The notes beneath the pieces were generated by a model that saw nothing but the letters and a program-made list of their open reading frames with translations, ran no database searches and was not told the origin of the DNA. Source: JBCCRH01 sp039208045 (GTDB lineage: Bacteria; Bacteroidota; Bacteroidia; Chitinophagales; Saprospiraceae). From it: a stretch of DNA of 6,051 bases. The stretch lies in contig JBCCRH010000380.1 of NCBI GenBank assembly GCA_039208045.1, positions 1-6,051 on the forward strand, written 5' to 3'. The translations under genes and the position numbers were made by a program. Positions 1 through 6,051 of the stretch are shown here, piece after piece. How positions within the stretch are numbered: position 1 is the first letter of the stretch; every line of letters begins with the position of its first letter.

Positions 1-332
1 ACCAAAGTAAATTCAGTATCTGTTACCGTGTAGTACAACTCCCCTACTTCTATAGATTGCGCAACTATATCGGCTTCCGGAAAGCTTGCACCGAAATTGC
101 CTTGGCCAGCACTTTTGTAAACAGTTTGTCTGGTAAATGGAGCTTGGAGGGTAGTAAAATCCCAGGTTTGATCGCCACCGGCTGGCGTAATGGTGATTCC
201 AGAAGGAAGGTTATCTACAGCAGAATAGAGCGTATCCCCAGCTGCTGGGAAAAAATCATTGCTAATAGAAATTTGTGCTGTCAGGCTACATACTAGGCTC
301 AGAAAAATAACAAAGGGTACTGTTTGCTTCAT
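1..332 (-). CDS. Secreted protein, N-terminal part (runs off left edge)
   Basis: The minus frame opens with ATG at 332-330 and stays open for 110 codons to the window edge, so the C-terminus is missing. Residues 1-20 (MKQTVPFVIFLSLVCSLTAQ) look like a signal peptide: a Lys at position 2, a hydrophobic core, and a likely signal-peptidase I cleavage after TAQ, a common ending in Bacteroidota exported proteins. Cys15 is preceded by SLV, a poor lipobox, so a lipoprotein is less likely. The mature part begins ISISNDFFPAAGDTLY and continues with a GGDQTWDFTTL stretch and many Thr, Gly and aromatic residues, which suggests a beta-rich extracellular domain. From memory, similar N-termini occur in Saprospiraceae proteins carrying C-terminal type IX secretion sorting domains; any such domain would lie outside the window. 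No enzymatic motif is visible and the function is unknown. The start is supported by the signal peptide directly after the ATG and by the noncoding look of the DNA upstream. Confidence 0.8.
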   Translation of the reverse strand, partial: MKQTVPFVIFLSLVCSLTAQISISNDFFPAAGDTLYSAVDNLPSGITITPAGGDQTWDFTTLQAPFTRQTVYKSAGQGNFGASFPEADIVAQSIEVGELYYTVTDTEFTL

Positions 333-399
333 CTTTATGGCGTTTACTTCTTACCAAAATCTATACGATTAAGGCGCTCAATGGGATTACGGGTCGACA

Positions 400-407
400 C
401 AAATTTA
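400..407 (-). promoter_or_regulatory. Candidate -7 promoter box for the secreted-protein gene
   Basis: On the minus strand this reads TAAATTTG, an exact match to the Bacteroidota -7 consensus TAnnTTTG. Transcription would start near 393-395 and give a leader of about 60 bases before the ATG at 332. No good TTTG/TTG -33 element sits at the expected distance; the GCTAGC pair at 427-446 occupies that position instead. Six fixed bases occur by chance about once per 4 kb per strand, so position rather than sequence carries most of the weight. Confidence 0.4.
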
Positions 408-426
408 GCTTTTTAAACGGTATGGC

Positions 427-446
427 GCTAGCTTTTATATGCTAGC
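427..446. repeat. Paired GCTAGC palindrome (possible operator or hairpin)
   Basis: Two copies of the self-complementary hexamer GCTAGC, at 427-432 and 441-446, are separated by the AT-rich spacer TTTTATAT; the centres are 14 bases apart. It can be read as a 6-bp hairpin with an 8-base loop or as two identical binding sites. It lies about 20 bases upstream of the candidate minus-strand -7 box at 400-407, where a regulator could act. No T-run follows on either strand, which argues against a classical terminator. The function is inference. Confidence 0.4.
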
Positions 447-493
447 AACCCCTTTTAACATCGTAGTACCTTCCCCATCCGCTCCATGCGCCT

Positions 494-533
494 ACTATTA
501 TTTTGGTTTTAAACCAAATGGTAAAATAATAGT
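494..533. repeat. AT-rich inverted repeat with 11-bp perfect arms
   Basis: The arms ACTATTATTTT (494-504) and AAAATAATAGT (523-533) are perfect reverse complements. Inside them GGTT (505-508) can pair with AACC (512-515), and 516-522 is left as a bulge. A second, partly competing symmetry is TTTGGTTT (502-509) against AAACCAAA (511-518). The element lies 77 bases beyond the stop of the ABC exporter gene and about 160 bases upstream of the secreted-protein start. It could be a bidirectional transcript end, an mRNA 3'-end stabiliser, or a protein-binding palindrome. There is no U-tract on either side, so simple intrinsic termination is not well supported. Confidence 0.6.
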
Positions 534-556
534 TGTTTATCCTTTCCTTTTAGACG

Positions 557-579
557 AAAAAATAGCCCAGTTGGATACT
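557..579 (-). terminator. Weak intrinsic-terminator-like hairpin after the exporter gene
   Basis: Read on the minus strand, an imperfect stem (AGTATCC, loop AACT, then GGGCTATT with one bulged C and two G-U pairs) runs directly into a six-T tract at 562-557. It begins about 30 bases after the exporter stop codon, a normal place for the terminator of the three-gene operon. The stem has only two G-C pairs, so it may be inefficient and act together with the inverted repeat at 494-533. Confidence 0.35.
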
Positions 580-609
580 AATTACATATGTTAAAAAAGC
601 TTAAAACAC

Positions 610-2427
610 TCAAAAGGCCTGAAGTTCTACCAGCTTCTGGTATTCTCCTCCTTTTTCGAGTAGTTGCAAATGATCACCGCGCTCAATAATTACTCCATTA
701 CGCATCACGATAATTTCATCCGCATGCTGAATGGTAGATAACCGGTGGGCAATAACGATGGACGTTCGGTTTTGCATGAGTTTTACGAGGGCTTCTTGAA
801 CCAATTTTTCCGATTCAGAATCCAGAGCAGAAGTAGCTTCGTCCAAAATGAGGATGGGCGGATTAGCCAAAATCGCGCGCGCGATGGTAAGGCGTTGCCG
901 CTGCCCGCCACTAAGCTTGCTCCCTCGATCGCCAATATTAGTTTGATAGCCTCGTTCCGTCCCCACTATAAATTCGTGGGCATTCGCAATTCGCGCAGCG
1001 CGCTCTACATCTTCCTGCGTCACGCCTTTCTTACCAAAAACGATATTATTATAGATAGTATCATTGAATAAAATCGCTTCCTGGGAGACAATACCCATCA
1101 ACCCCCTCAAATCTTCCAACTTATAATCTCGAATATCTACACCATCAATACAAATAGCACCTCCCGTCACATCATAAAAACGCGGCAGCAGATCGACCAG
1201 AGTCGTTTTCCCAGCACCAGACGATCCCACCAGTGCAACTACTTTTCCTTTCGGAATACTCAGGTCGATCCCTTTCAGGACGTCGCCCTCTATAGCTTGG
1301 TAAGCGAAGGTGACGGCTTGGTATTCGATACTTTGCGTAAATGCTGGCAATGGCTTGGCGTCCGCCTTATCGTGTATAGAAACCGGCGCATCCATCAAAT
1401 GCTCGACCCGCTGCATCGCAGCGATCCCCTTCTGAATATTGTAAGACGCTTTTGAAAGCGATTTGGCAGGATCAATTACATTGTAAAAGGCAAAAATGAA
1501 GCCCAAGAAGGTCTCAGGATCCAATTGATTGGAAAAGACCAAACGAGAGCCATACCACAACAGAACCGCAACCACCGCTATACCCAAAAATTCTGATAAA
1601 GGCGAAGATAAATCACGACGCCATAACAAGCGCGTGAGTGACCAACGGTAGCCATTATTTTCAGTGGCAAATTTGCTCTGCTGGTACGCTTCTGCATTAA
1701 AACCCTTCACAATACGAAGCCCCGATAGTGTTTCTTCTACTAGCGCCACAATATTTCCCAGCCGCTCCTGCACTTCAGTAGAAGTGCGCTTCAGTGTTCG
1801 TCCAATACCGCCAATCACTACTCCTGTAAAAATCATCAAGCCAAACACAAATACGGTCAGAGAAGGGCTGATAAACAGCATAATTCCAAGCGTGCTAACG
1901 ATAATCAAAGGCTCCCGAAACACTGCTTCGAGCGTATTCAGAATACTCCATTCTACTTCTTGCACATCAGCCGTAATGCGCGACATCAAGTCTCCTTTAC
2001 GTTCTTCGGAGAAATAGGCCAAAGGAAGCGTTAGCACCTTATCGTAGAGTTGCGCTCGAATATCGCGCACAATACCATTCCGCACCGGCGCCATGAAGAA
2101 TAGCGACAAGTAGCGGAAGAGATTTTTAAAGAAAAAAACAGTGAGGATACTGCTGCATACAAATACCAGGGCGGATTCTTTTCCCTCTTCAATGATGATT
2201 TGACTTAGATAAAAGTTAATGTGTTCTAAGATGCTATCCCTAGTATATTCAAAAGGCTGCACCTCGTATACCAAATCTGTTCGATCAAAGAGTATTTCCA
2301 GAAATGGAATCAGCAGAGGAATGCTAATAGCAGTGAACAAGGCTACTAGCACGTTGCTCACTATATTGAGCACCACATTGGTTTTATACTTGCGTAAATA
2401 CCCCAGTAATCGCCAAAAGCTCTGCAT
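610..2427 (-). CDS. MsbA-like ABC exporter, fused membrane and ATPase domains
   Basis: A 605-residue half-transporter of the type I exporter (ABCB/MsbA) family that should work as a homodimer in the inner membrane, using ATP to move a lipid or other hydrophobic substrate outward. The N-terminal ~330 residues hold about six membrane helices (near 18-41, 85-103, 164-184, 189-209, 279-297, 303-317). The ATPase domain follows from about residue 368: Walker A GSSGAGKT (401-408), Q-loop Gln449, signature LSGGQ (505-509), Walker B ILILD (525-529) with catalytic Glu530, D-loop SALD, and H-loop His561. All catalytic residues are present. The length is normal for the family. The start is ATG at 2427-2425, sharing one base with the TGA of the upstream gene (TGATG); a TTG one codon earlier is not needed. 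It is the last gene of the ettA operon. Substrate identity cannot be read from sequence: lipid A/LPS precursor flipping is the best-known role of MsbA, but many Bacteroidota carry several paralogues, so no gene symbol is given. Confidence 0.93.
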   Translation of the reverse strand: MQSFWRLLGYLRKYKTNVVLNIVSNVLVALFTAISIPLLIPFLEILFDRTDLVYEVQPFEYTRDSILEHINFYLSQIIIEEGKESALVFVCSSILTVFFFKNLFRYLSLFFMAPVRNGIVRDIRAQLYDKVLTLPLAYFSEERKGDLMSRITADVQEVEWSILNTLEAVFREPLIIVSTLGIMLFISPSLTVFVFGLMIFTGVVIGGIGRTLKRTSTEVQERLGNIVALVEETLSGLRIVKGFNAEAYQQSKFATENNGYRWSLTRLLWRRDLSSPLSEFLGIAVVAVLLWYGSRLVFSNQLDPETFLGFIFAFYNVIDPAKSLSKASYNIQKGIAAMQRVEHLMDAPVSIHDKADAKPLPAFTQSIEYQAVTFAYQAIEGDVLKGIDLSIPKGKVVALVGSSGAGKTTLVDLLPRFYDVTGGAICIDGVDIRDYKLEDLRGLMGIVSQEAILFNDTIYNNIVFGKKGVTQEDVERAARIANAHEFIVGTERGYQTNIGDRGSKLSGGQRQRLTIARAILANPPILILDEATSALDSESEKLVQEALVKLMQNRTSIVIAHRLSTIQHADEIIVMRNGVIIERGDHLQLLEKGGEYQKLVELQAF

Positions 2428-3131
2428 CAATTACCTTTTAAATGATTGATTTCACCTTGTACTTCTAGCAAAGCACTATCCGCTGCCATAAGGTTTCGAC
2501 CATAAATATTTTTCACGACCTCCTTAAACATCTTATTGGTACGAATCAGATTTTTGAAATGGTTTGCTCTTAATTCAGCGATAAGCTTTTCTGGTTGCTC
2601 CTCCACCAAGCTACTCATATCTGCCCAGGCACTGTAAGGAAAATGGCTGTCTATATACGGTATGACTCGCTCTAGTATATGCTGACTATCTATTTTATTC
2701 CACTCCTCTGAGAAATTGTACGAAAAGGTGTAGAGTTGAATAATCTGCTTTAGCAATTTTTTATTGCGAATCAAATAAGAGCCCCCTGTTTGCTTCATTT
2801 CTTCATACCCAGTATTTACAGGTACAAATTTGGTATAAGAAATCATATGATCCATCTGCATAGCAAACTTACTAGTATCGATGGATGTAATTTCTTGTAT
2901 ATCCAAAAGCGCTTCGTAAGATTCCAGCCAACTTTCGATAGCTCCAATATTGCGATGAAAGGACGCAGTATCTAGTTGCAAATTGGATTCCATCTGCTCC
3001 AATAAGTCAATAGCTAAAGCCTTATTCTCTTGCTTTATGCGCCATTCATTAATCGTAAACGACAGCAGTACCGCTGTGAGAATAGTAATAAACTCAAAGG
3101 CGAAACGTCGGAAGAGCTGCGGAATCTTCAT
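2427..3131 (-). CDS. DUF6090-like single-pass membrane protein, function unknown
   Basis: A 234-residue protein. A short basic N-terminus (FRR at 7-9) is followed by one hydrophobic helix at about 11-28, then TINEWRIKQENKALA, which begins a long, mostly helical, charged region rich in Leu, Glu and Lys. The layout, the NEW motif right after the helix, and the central block around YEEMKQTGG (109-117) and LIRNKKLLKQIIQLY (120-134) resemble the DUF6090 proteins common in Bacteroidota, which have no assigned role. That assignment is from memory and needs a profile search. By the positive-inside rule the N-terminus should be cytoplasmic and the body periplasmic, although no signal-peptidase site is seen. 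The start ATG at 3131-3129 overlaps the ettA stop by one base (TAATG), and the stop overlaps the exporter start by one base, so it is probably co-translated with both. No catalytic motif is apparent. Confidence 0.85.
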   Translation of the reverse strand: MKIPQLFRRFAFEFITILTAVLLSFTINEWRIKQENKALAIDLLEQMESNLQLDTASFHRNIGAIESWLESYEALLDIQEITSIDTSKFAMQMDHMISYTKFVPVNTGYEEMKQTGGSYLIRNKKLLKQIIQLYTFSYNFSEEWNKIDSQHILERVIPYIDSHFPYSAWADMSSLVEEQPEKLIAELRANHFKNLIRTNKMFKEVVKNIYGRNLMAADSALLEVQGEINHLKGN

Positions 3132-4816
3132 TAGCGATTAATCACATTTTTGAAGCGCGGACGGCGGGGCTGTACGTCCCCTAAGCGCTCCTTCTTTGCT
3201 GCTTCAAACTGTGAATAATTACCTTCGAAGAACACCACTTCTGCATCATCTTCATAAGATAAAATGTGCGTTGCCAAGCGGTCGATAAACCAACGGTCGT
3301 GCGAAATAACCAGCACACAGCCCGCAAAATTATCGATAGCGTCCTCTAATGCTCGCAGGGTATTCACGTCAATATCGTTGGTAGGCTCATCCAATAGCAG
3401 CACGTTCCCACCTTCTTTGAGTGTCATGGCCAGCTGTACGCGATTGCGCTCGCCACCAGAAATTACGCCGATCTTTTTCTGCTGATCACCACCACTGAAG
3501 TTAAATTTGCTGATATATGCCCGAGCATTTACGGTAGCGTTACCGATCTCTAGTAAATCATTTCCTTCCGAAATGACATCGTAGATCGTCTTGCTCTTAT
3601 CCTGTAGTTTTTCGTGCTTCTGATCGACATAGGAGAGGTCTACTGTATCGCCCACCGTAATCGACCCACTATCCGGCTTTTCTTGCCCCATAATCATCCG
3701 GAACAAAGTACTCTTACCTACCCCGTTAGGCCCGATGATCCCTACAATGGCATTTTTAGGAATTTCCAAATCTAAATTTTCGATCAATACGCGATCCCCA
3801 TAGCTTTTGGTGATTCCTTTTAGGTTGATCACTACATCCCCCAGGCGCGGCCCAGGCGGGATGAATAGTTCGAGCTTCGCTTCGCGCTCTTTGGTCTCTT
3901 GATCTGCTAGCTTCTCATAGGCATTCAAGCGCGCTTTGCCTTTGGACTGCTTTGCTTTTGGAGACATCCGCACCCACTCCAGCTCCCGCTCTAAGGTCTT
4001 CCGTCGCTTCGATTCTGATTTTTCTTCTTGCTCCAAGCGCTTCGCTTTTTGCTCTAGCCAAGAGGAATAGTTGCCTTTCCAAGGAATTCCCTCGCCCCGA
4101 TCCAGTTCCAAAATCCAGCCTGCCACGTTGTCCAAGAAGTAACGGTCGTGTGTTACCGCAATGACAGTACCAGGAAAGTTTTGCAAGTACTGCTCCAACC
4201 AATGCACCGACTCGGCATCCAAGTGGTTGGTAGGCTCATCCAACAGCAAAATATCAGGATTGCTCAGCAACAACCTAGCCAAGGCCACCCGACGACGCTC
4301 TCCACCAGATAACACACTTATTTTCGCATCTTCAGGCGGGCAGCGCAAAGCTTCCATCGCTGTATTTAGCTTATTATCCAGCTCCCAAGCATCTGCATGA
4401 TCTAGCGCATCCATCAACTCGCCCTGCCGCTCAATCACCTTCATCATTTCATCATTATCCATCGGCTCTGCCAATTTAAGATTGATGGCATCGTATTCTG
4501 CCAACATATCTACAATAGGCTGTACCCCTTCCTTTACAATATCGATGACTGTCTTGCTCTCATCAAGCATCGGCTCTTGCTCCAAGTAGCCAATTTTATA
4601 GTTGTCTTTATCAAAGGAAATCTTGCCTTCGTAATTGCTATCGAGGCCTGCAATAATTTTAAGTAGCGTGGACTTACCGGAGCCATTCAGACCCAGCACT
4701 CCAATTTTGGCACCATAAAAAAAGCTCAGCCAAATATTCTTAATAACCGGTTTACTAGCATTTGGAAAGGTCTTGGTCACCCCTTCCATCGAAAAAATTA
4801 TCTTCTGATCGGACAT
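3131..4816 (-). CDS. ettA: EttA, energy-dependent translational throttle (ABC-F ATPase)
   Basis: A 561-residue soluble ABC-F protein with two ATPase domains and no membrane segments. EttA binds the ribosomal E site and, depending on ATP/ADP, controls the step from initiation into elongation. Domain 1 has Walker A GLNGSGKST (42-50), Gln80, signature LSGGE (169-173), Walker B LLLDEP (190-195; catalytic Glu194) and switch His223. Between Walker A and the signature lies the arm insertion (about 85-150) that contacts L1. The basic linker (about 240-320, including ELEWVR and QSKGKARL) is the P-site-tRNA interaction motif. Domain 2 has Walker A GPNGVGKST (362-370), ISGGE (452-456), Glu477 and His506. 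Diagnostic EttA stretches such as AGWILELDRGEGIPW, GNYSSWLEQK and ELFIPPGPRLGD closely match the E. coli protein (about 555 residues). The start is ATG at 4816-4814 (MSDQKIIF); a TTG 11 codons upstream is open but adds residues absent from EttA. It is the first gene of the operon. Confidence 0.97.
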   Translation of the reverse strand: MSDQKIIFSMEGVTKTFPNASKPVIKNIWLSFFYGAKIGVLGLNGSGKSTLLKIIAGLDSNYEGKISFDKDNYKIGYLEQEPMLDESKTVIDIVKEGVQPIVDMLAEYDAINLKLAEPMDNDEMMKVIERQGELMDALDHADAWELDNKLNTAMEALRCPPEDAKISVLSGGERRRVALARLLLSNPDILLLDEPTNHLDAESVHWLEQYLQNFPGTVIAVTHDRYFLDNVAGWILELDRGEGIPWKGNYSSWLEQKAKRLEQEEKSESKRRKTLERELEWVRMSPKAKQSKGKARLNAYEKLADQETKEREAKLELFIPPGPRLGDVVINLKGITKSYGDRVLIENLDLEIPKNAIVGIIGPNGVGKSTLFRMIMGQEKPDSGSITVGDTVDLSYVDQKHEKLQDKSKTIYDVISEGNDLLEIGNATVNARAYISKFNFSGGDQQKKIGVISGGERNRVQLAMTLKEGGNVLLLDEPTNDIDVNTLRALEDAIDNFAGCVLVISHDRWFIDRLATHILSYEDDAEVVFFEGNYSQFEAAKKERLGDVQPRRPRFKNVINR

Positions 4817-4886
4817 AGACGATTGTAGGTTTACTGAAATGTTGCGCAAAGATCAGAAAAATCAAGGAAAAATGTAGCGTTCATCG

Positions 4887-4916
4887 CAAATGGAACTTCA
4901 CTCCTACCTTTTGCAA
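4887..4916 (-). promoter_or_regulatory. Candidate promoter for the ettA operon
   Basis: On the minus strand TTG (4916-4914) is followed, after exactly 19 bases, by TCCATTTG (4894-4887). This resembles the Bacteroidota layout of a TTTG-like -33 element and a TAnnTTTG -7 element, with one mismatch in the -7 box (C for A). It predicts a start near 4880 and a leader of about 64 bases before the ettA ATG. There is no other equally well-spaced pair in the 265-base gap. The call is based on motif and position only. Confidence 0.3.
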
Positions 4917-4948
4917 CATACGTCCACGCCCACAGCCACCAATGCCCT

Positions 4949-4956
4949 TACCTTTG
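4949..4956 (+). promoter_or_regulatory. Perfect TAnnTTTG box on the plus strand, divergent from ettA
   Basis: The bases TACCTTTG match the Bacteroidota -7 consensus exactly and face away from ettA. A transcript would begin near 4963 and reach the ATG at 5000 after about 37 bases. There is no TTTG at the expected -33 distance (the nearest, at 4910-4913, is too far upstream), so this may be a chance match. Confidence 0.2.
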
Positions 4957-4999
4957 AATCATCAACAAAACAATTACTACCACCTTAAATTCAAATATC

Positions 5000-5077
5000 A
5001 TGTTAGCTTTCTTAATCGTTTTACAAGCAGCCGGGTTAATCTACGAAATCAGAAAATACCGAATGGTCAACAACTAG
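5000..5077 (+). CDS. Possible 25-residue hydrophobic microprotein (speculative)
   Basis: An ATG-started ORF in the gap between ettA and the M14 peptidase gene. The first 14 residues, MLAFLIVLQAAGLI, form a short hydrophobic segment; the tail, YEIRKYRMVNN, is basic and polar. The arrangement is that of a small membrane peptide with a cytoplasmic positive tail. It would be transcribed divergently from ettA, with a perfect TAnnTTTG box 44 bases upstream, and it ends five bases before the peptidase stop codon on the other strand. Against it: the ORF is very short, there is no visible ribosome-binding site (normal for the phylum, so uninformative), and the overlapping minus strand also encodes a 17-residue hydrophobic string from the same palindromic CATG, which shows that this composition arises easily here. 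Confidence 0.2.
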   Translation: MLAFLIVLQAAGLIYEIRKYRMVNN

Positions 5078-5081
5078 TACA

Positions 5082-6051
5082 CTACTTCAATGCAAACAAA
5101 CGACCATTCACCACTGCATACTTTACTTGCTTCCCCTTTTTCAAAATCAGTGAAGTACGCTCCCCAGGCGCTACCCCTGTGTCTACCCCCTTCGAAGTAG
5201 CAATGATATGCAAAGGATAATCCCGATAGCGCCCACCCTGCGGCACTTCCTCCATTCTTACCGTAGTAATCCCCTGGCGAAGCAACTGCATCGGATTTAA
5301 TCGCTCCAGCGCTTTTGCATCTTTCAACGTTTTGGAATAGACCTTCCCAGCATAAGCCCGCAGACCAGTCCCTTGTAACTCCTCATAACCATAATATACC
5401 GACAAATCACCTACATCCGTAATCTCCCCTATCTGGTAAAAATCACGACCATCTCGCGTGTCCACTTCGTATTGCTTAAACGCAATATCCAGCGTATACC
5501 AGTTCCCATTATTTTCGACTTCTACTTCTCGGAGAATAAGATCATGAAAATTATTGTAGTCATTGAAGGGTATACTTTCGTAAATGTCACGGCTCACCTG
5601 CTCGTACGAGCGATCCGCGATGGCCTCCAGCCCTTTCAGAAACAGCATAAAGTGTAGCTTACGCAAATATTGCTTCTCCAGGTCATCTTTTAGTCCACCC
5701 ACTTCAATTAAAACCGTCCGTGTGCCCCACTTCTGGATGTTATCACCAAAAGCACGCGGTTCAAAGTCGTCATTATAGCGCCCTACATTTCCCGGAAGAT
5801 GCGGCTGCAACAAGTTATCAAGCACGCCAATCAACTGCATCGCATCTTCGCGCGAAGGGTTCACCTCTTTCTCGTAGTTGTAGGCTGGCGCCAAAAAGGA
5901 AAAAGCGGCCGTTTTAGGATGTTGCCCTGCGCTGTAATAGCGGCTCTGGTCGTGTAGGTTAAAGCCCCAGTCCGCATCCAACTCATCGCGCTGCTGCTTT
6001 AGCAGTTTAGCTTCTGGCGACTGTAGTCGAATGGCATCGCGGTTCAGGTCT
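5082..6051 (-). CDS. M14-family zinc carboxypeptidase, C-terminal part (runs off right edge)
   Basis: The frame is open from the right edge to the TAG at 5084-5082, giving 322 residues; the N-terminus and the first zinc motif (HxxE) lie outside. The visible part opens with DLNRDA (1-6), the M14 block whose Asn-Arg pair corresponds to carboxypeptidase A Asn144-Arg145 that hold the substrate carboxylate. His33 in NLHDQS is the expected third zinc ligand, and Glu116 in TVLIEVGG is the likely catalytic Glu (Glu270 in carboxypeptidase A). About 200 further residues follow the catalytic core, ending in a beta-rich segment (TSLILKKG, YAVVNGRLFALK). Related Bacteroidota M14 proteins are usually exported, but the signal peptide cannot be seen here. 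An internal TTG at 5981 is not a start, because coding continues upstream through the conserved DLNRD motif. The gene lies upstream of the ettA operon in the same direction, 265 bases away, and is probably a separate unit. No clear terminator is seen after it. Confidence 0.9.
   Translation of the reverse strand, partial: DLNRDAIRLQSPEAKLLKQQRDELDADWGFNLHDQSRYYSAGQHPKTAAFSFLAPAYNYEKEVNPSREDAMQLIGVLDNLLQPHLPGNVGRYNDDFEPRAFGDNIQKWGTRTVLIEVGGLKDDLEKQYLRKLHFMLFLKGLEAIADRSYEQVSRDIYESIPFNDYNNFHDLILREVEVENNGNWYTLDIAFKQYEVDTRDGRDFYQIGEITDVGDLSVYYGYEELQGTGLRAYAGKVYSKTLKDAKALERLNPMQLLRQGITTVRMEEVPQGGRYRDYPLHIIATSKGVDTGVAPGERTSLILKKGKQVKYAVVNGRLFALK

Noticed and set aside
57..296. A plus-strand 79-codon ORF near the left edge
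   Set aside because: It is antisense to the secreted-protein gene, whose signal peptide and domain character are convincing; the plus-strand translation shows no domain-like features.
586..605. Imperfect palindrome around AAGCTT directly after the exporter stop
   Set aside because: It is nearly all A/T with a two-base G-C core and mismatched arms, so it would not form a stable hairpin; the structure at 557-579 is the better terminator candidate.
3915..4202. A second minus-strand ORF inside ettA in another frame
   Set aside because: It lies wholly within the EttA coding sequence, is rich in Arg, Gly and Ala as out-of-frame translations often are, and has no recognisable motif.
4817..4849. 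A TTG start extending EttA by 11 residues
   Set aside because: The ATG at 4816 gives MSDQKIIF, which fits the N-terminus and length of EttA; the extra residues match nothing in the family and overlap the presumed leader.
4948..5001. A 17-residue hydrophobic minus-strand ORF starting at the same CATG as the plus-strand microprotein
   Set aside because: It is too short, has no promoter or context support, and is best explained by AT-rich composition; it also lowers confidence in the plus-strand ORF.
4848..5055. Repeated TTTTCTGAT on the minus strand in the ettA upstream region
   Set aside because: There are only two short copies about 200 bases apart with no symmetry or promoter alignment, which is expected by chance in AT-rich DNA.
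4942..5220. A 92-codon plus-strand ORF spanning the intergenic gap and the peptidase 3' end
   Set aside because: More than half lies antisense to the well-supported M14 coding sequence, and the translation is low-complexity with no recognisable domain.

Overview
The window looks like chromosomal DNA from a Bacteroidota bacterium, probably a Saprospiraceae/Lewinella-like member. This rests on four things: protein character (a secreted protein with a TAQ-type signal-peptide end, a DUF6090-like membrane protein, and a Bacteroidota-style MsbA-like exporter and M14 peptidase), the lack of Shine-Dalgarno sequences before the starts, matches to the Bacteroidota -7 promoter box (TAnnTTTG), and moderate GC. 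The lineage is inferred from family resemblance, not from a search. Every well-supported gene is on the minus strand.

Right to left, which is the direction of transcription: (1) 5082-6051 is the C-terminal 322 residues of an M14-family zinc carboxypeptidase whose start lies beyond the right edge. (2) 4817-5081 is a 265-base intergenic region with a candidate minus-strand promoter and a speculative plus-strand 25-codon hydrophobic ORF at 5000-5077. (3) A tightly packed three-gene operon follows: ettA (3131-4816, ABC-F translation factor), a single-pass membrane protein resembling DUF6090 (2427-3131), and an MsbA-like ABC exporter (610-2427). Both junctions are one-base stop/start overlaps (TAATG and TGATG). 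(4) 333-609 is a 277-base intergenic region holding a weak terminator-like hairpin, a strong AT-rich inverted repeat, a paired GCTAGC palindrome and a perfect TAnnTTTG box. (5) 1-332 is the N-terminus of a secreted protein that runs off the left edge.

EttA gates ribosome entry into elongation according to the ATP/ADP ratio. The MsbA-like exporter probably flips lipid or another hydrophobic substrate across the inner membrane. The small protein between them has one N-terminal membrane anchor and no assigned function. The one-base overlaps suggest the three are translationally coupled, but no functional link between them is established. Most of the window is ordinary core-genome content. I see no CRISPR array, mobile element, tRNA or rRNA, and no convincing new system. 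The items most worth checking are the conserved or accidental nature of the operon, the unassigned membrane protein, the structured 333-609 intergenic region, and the possible microprotein at 5000-5077.
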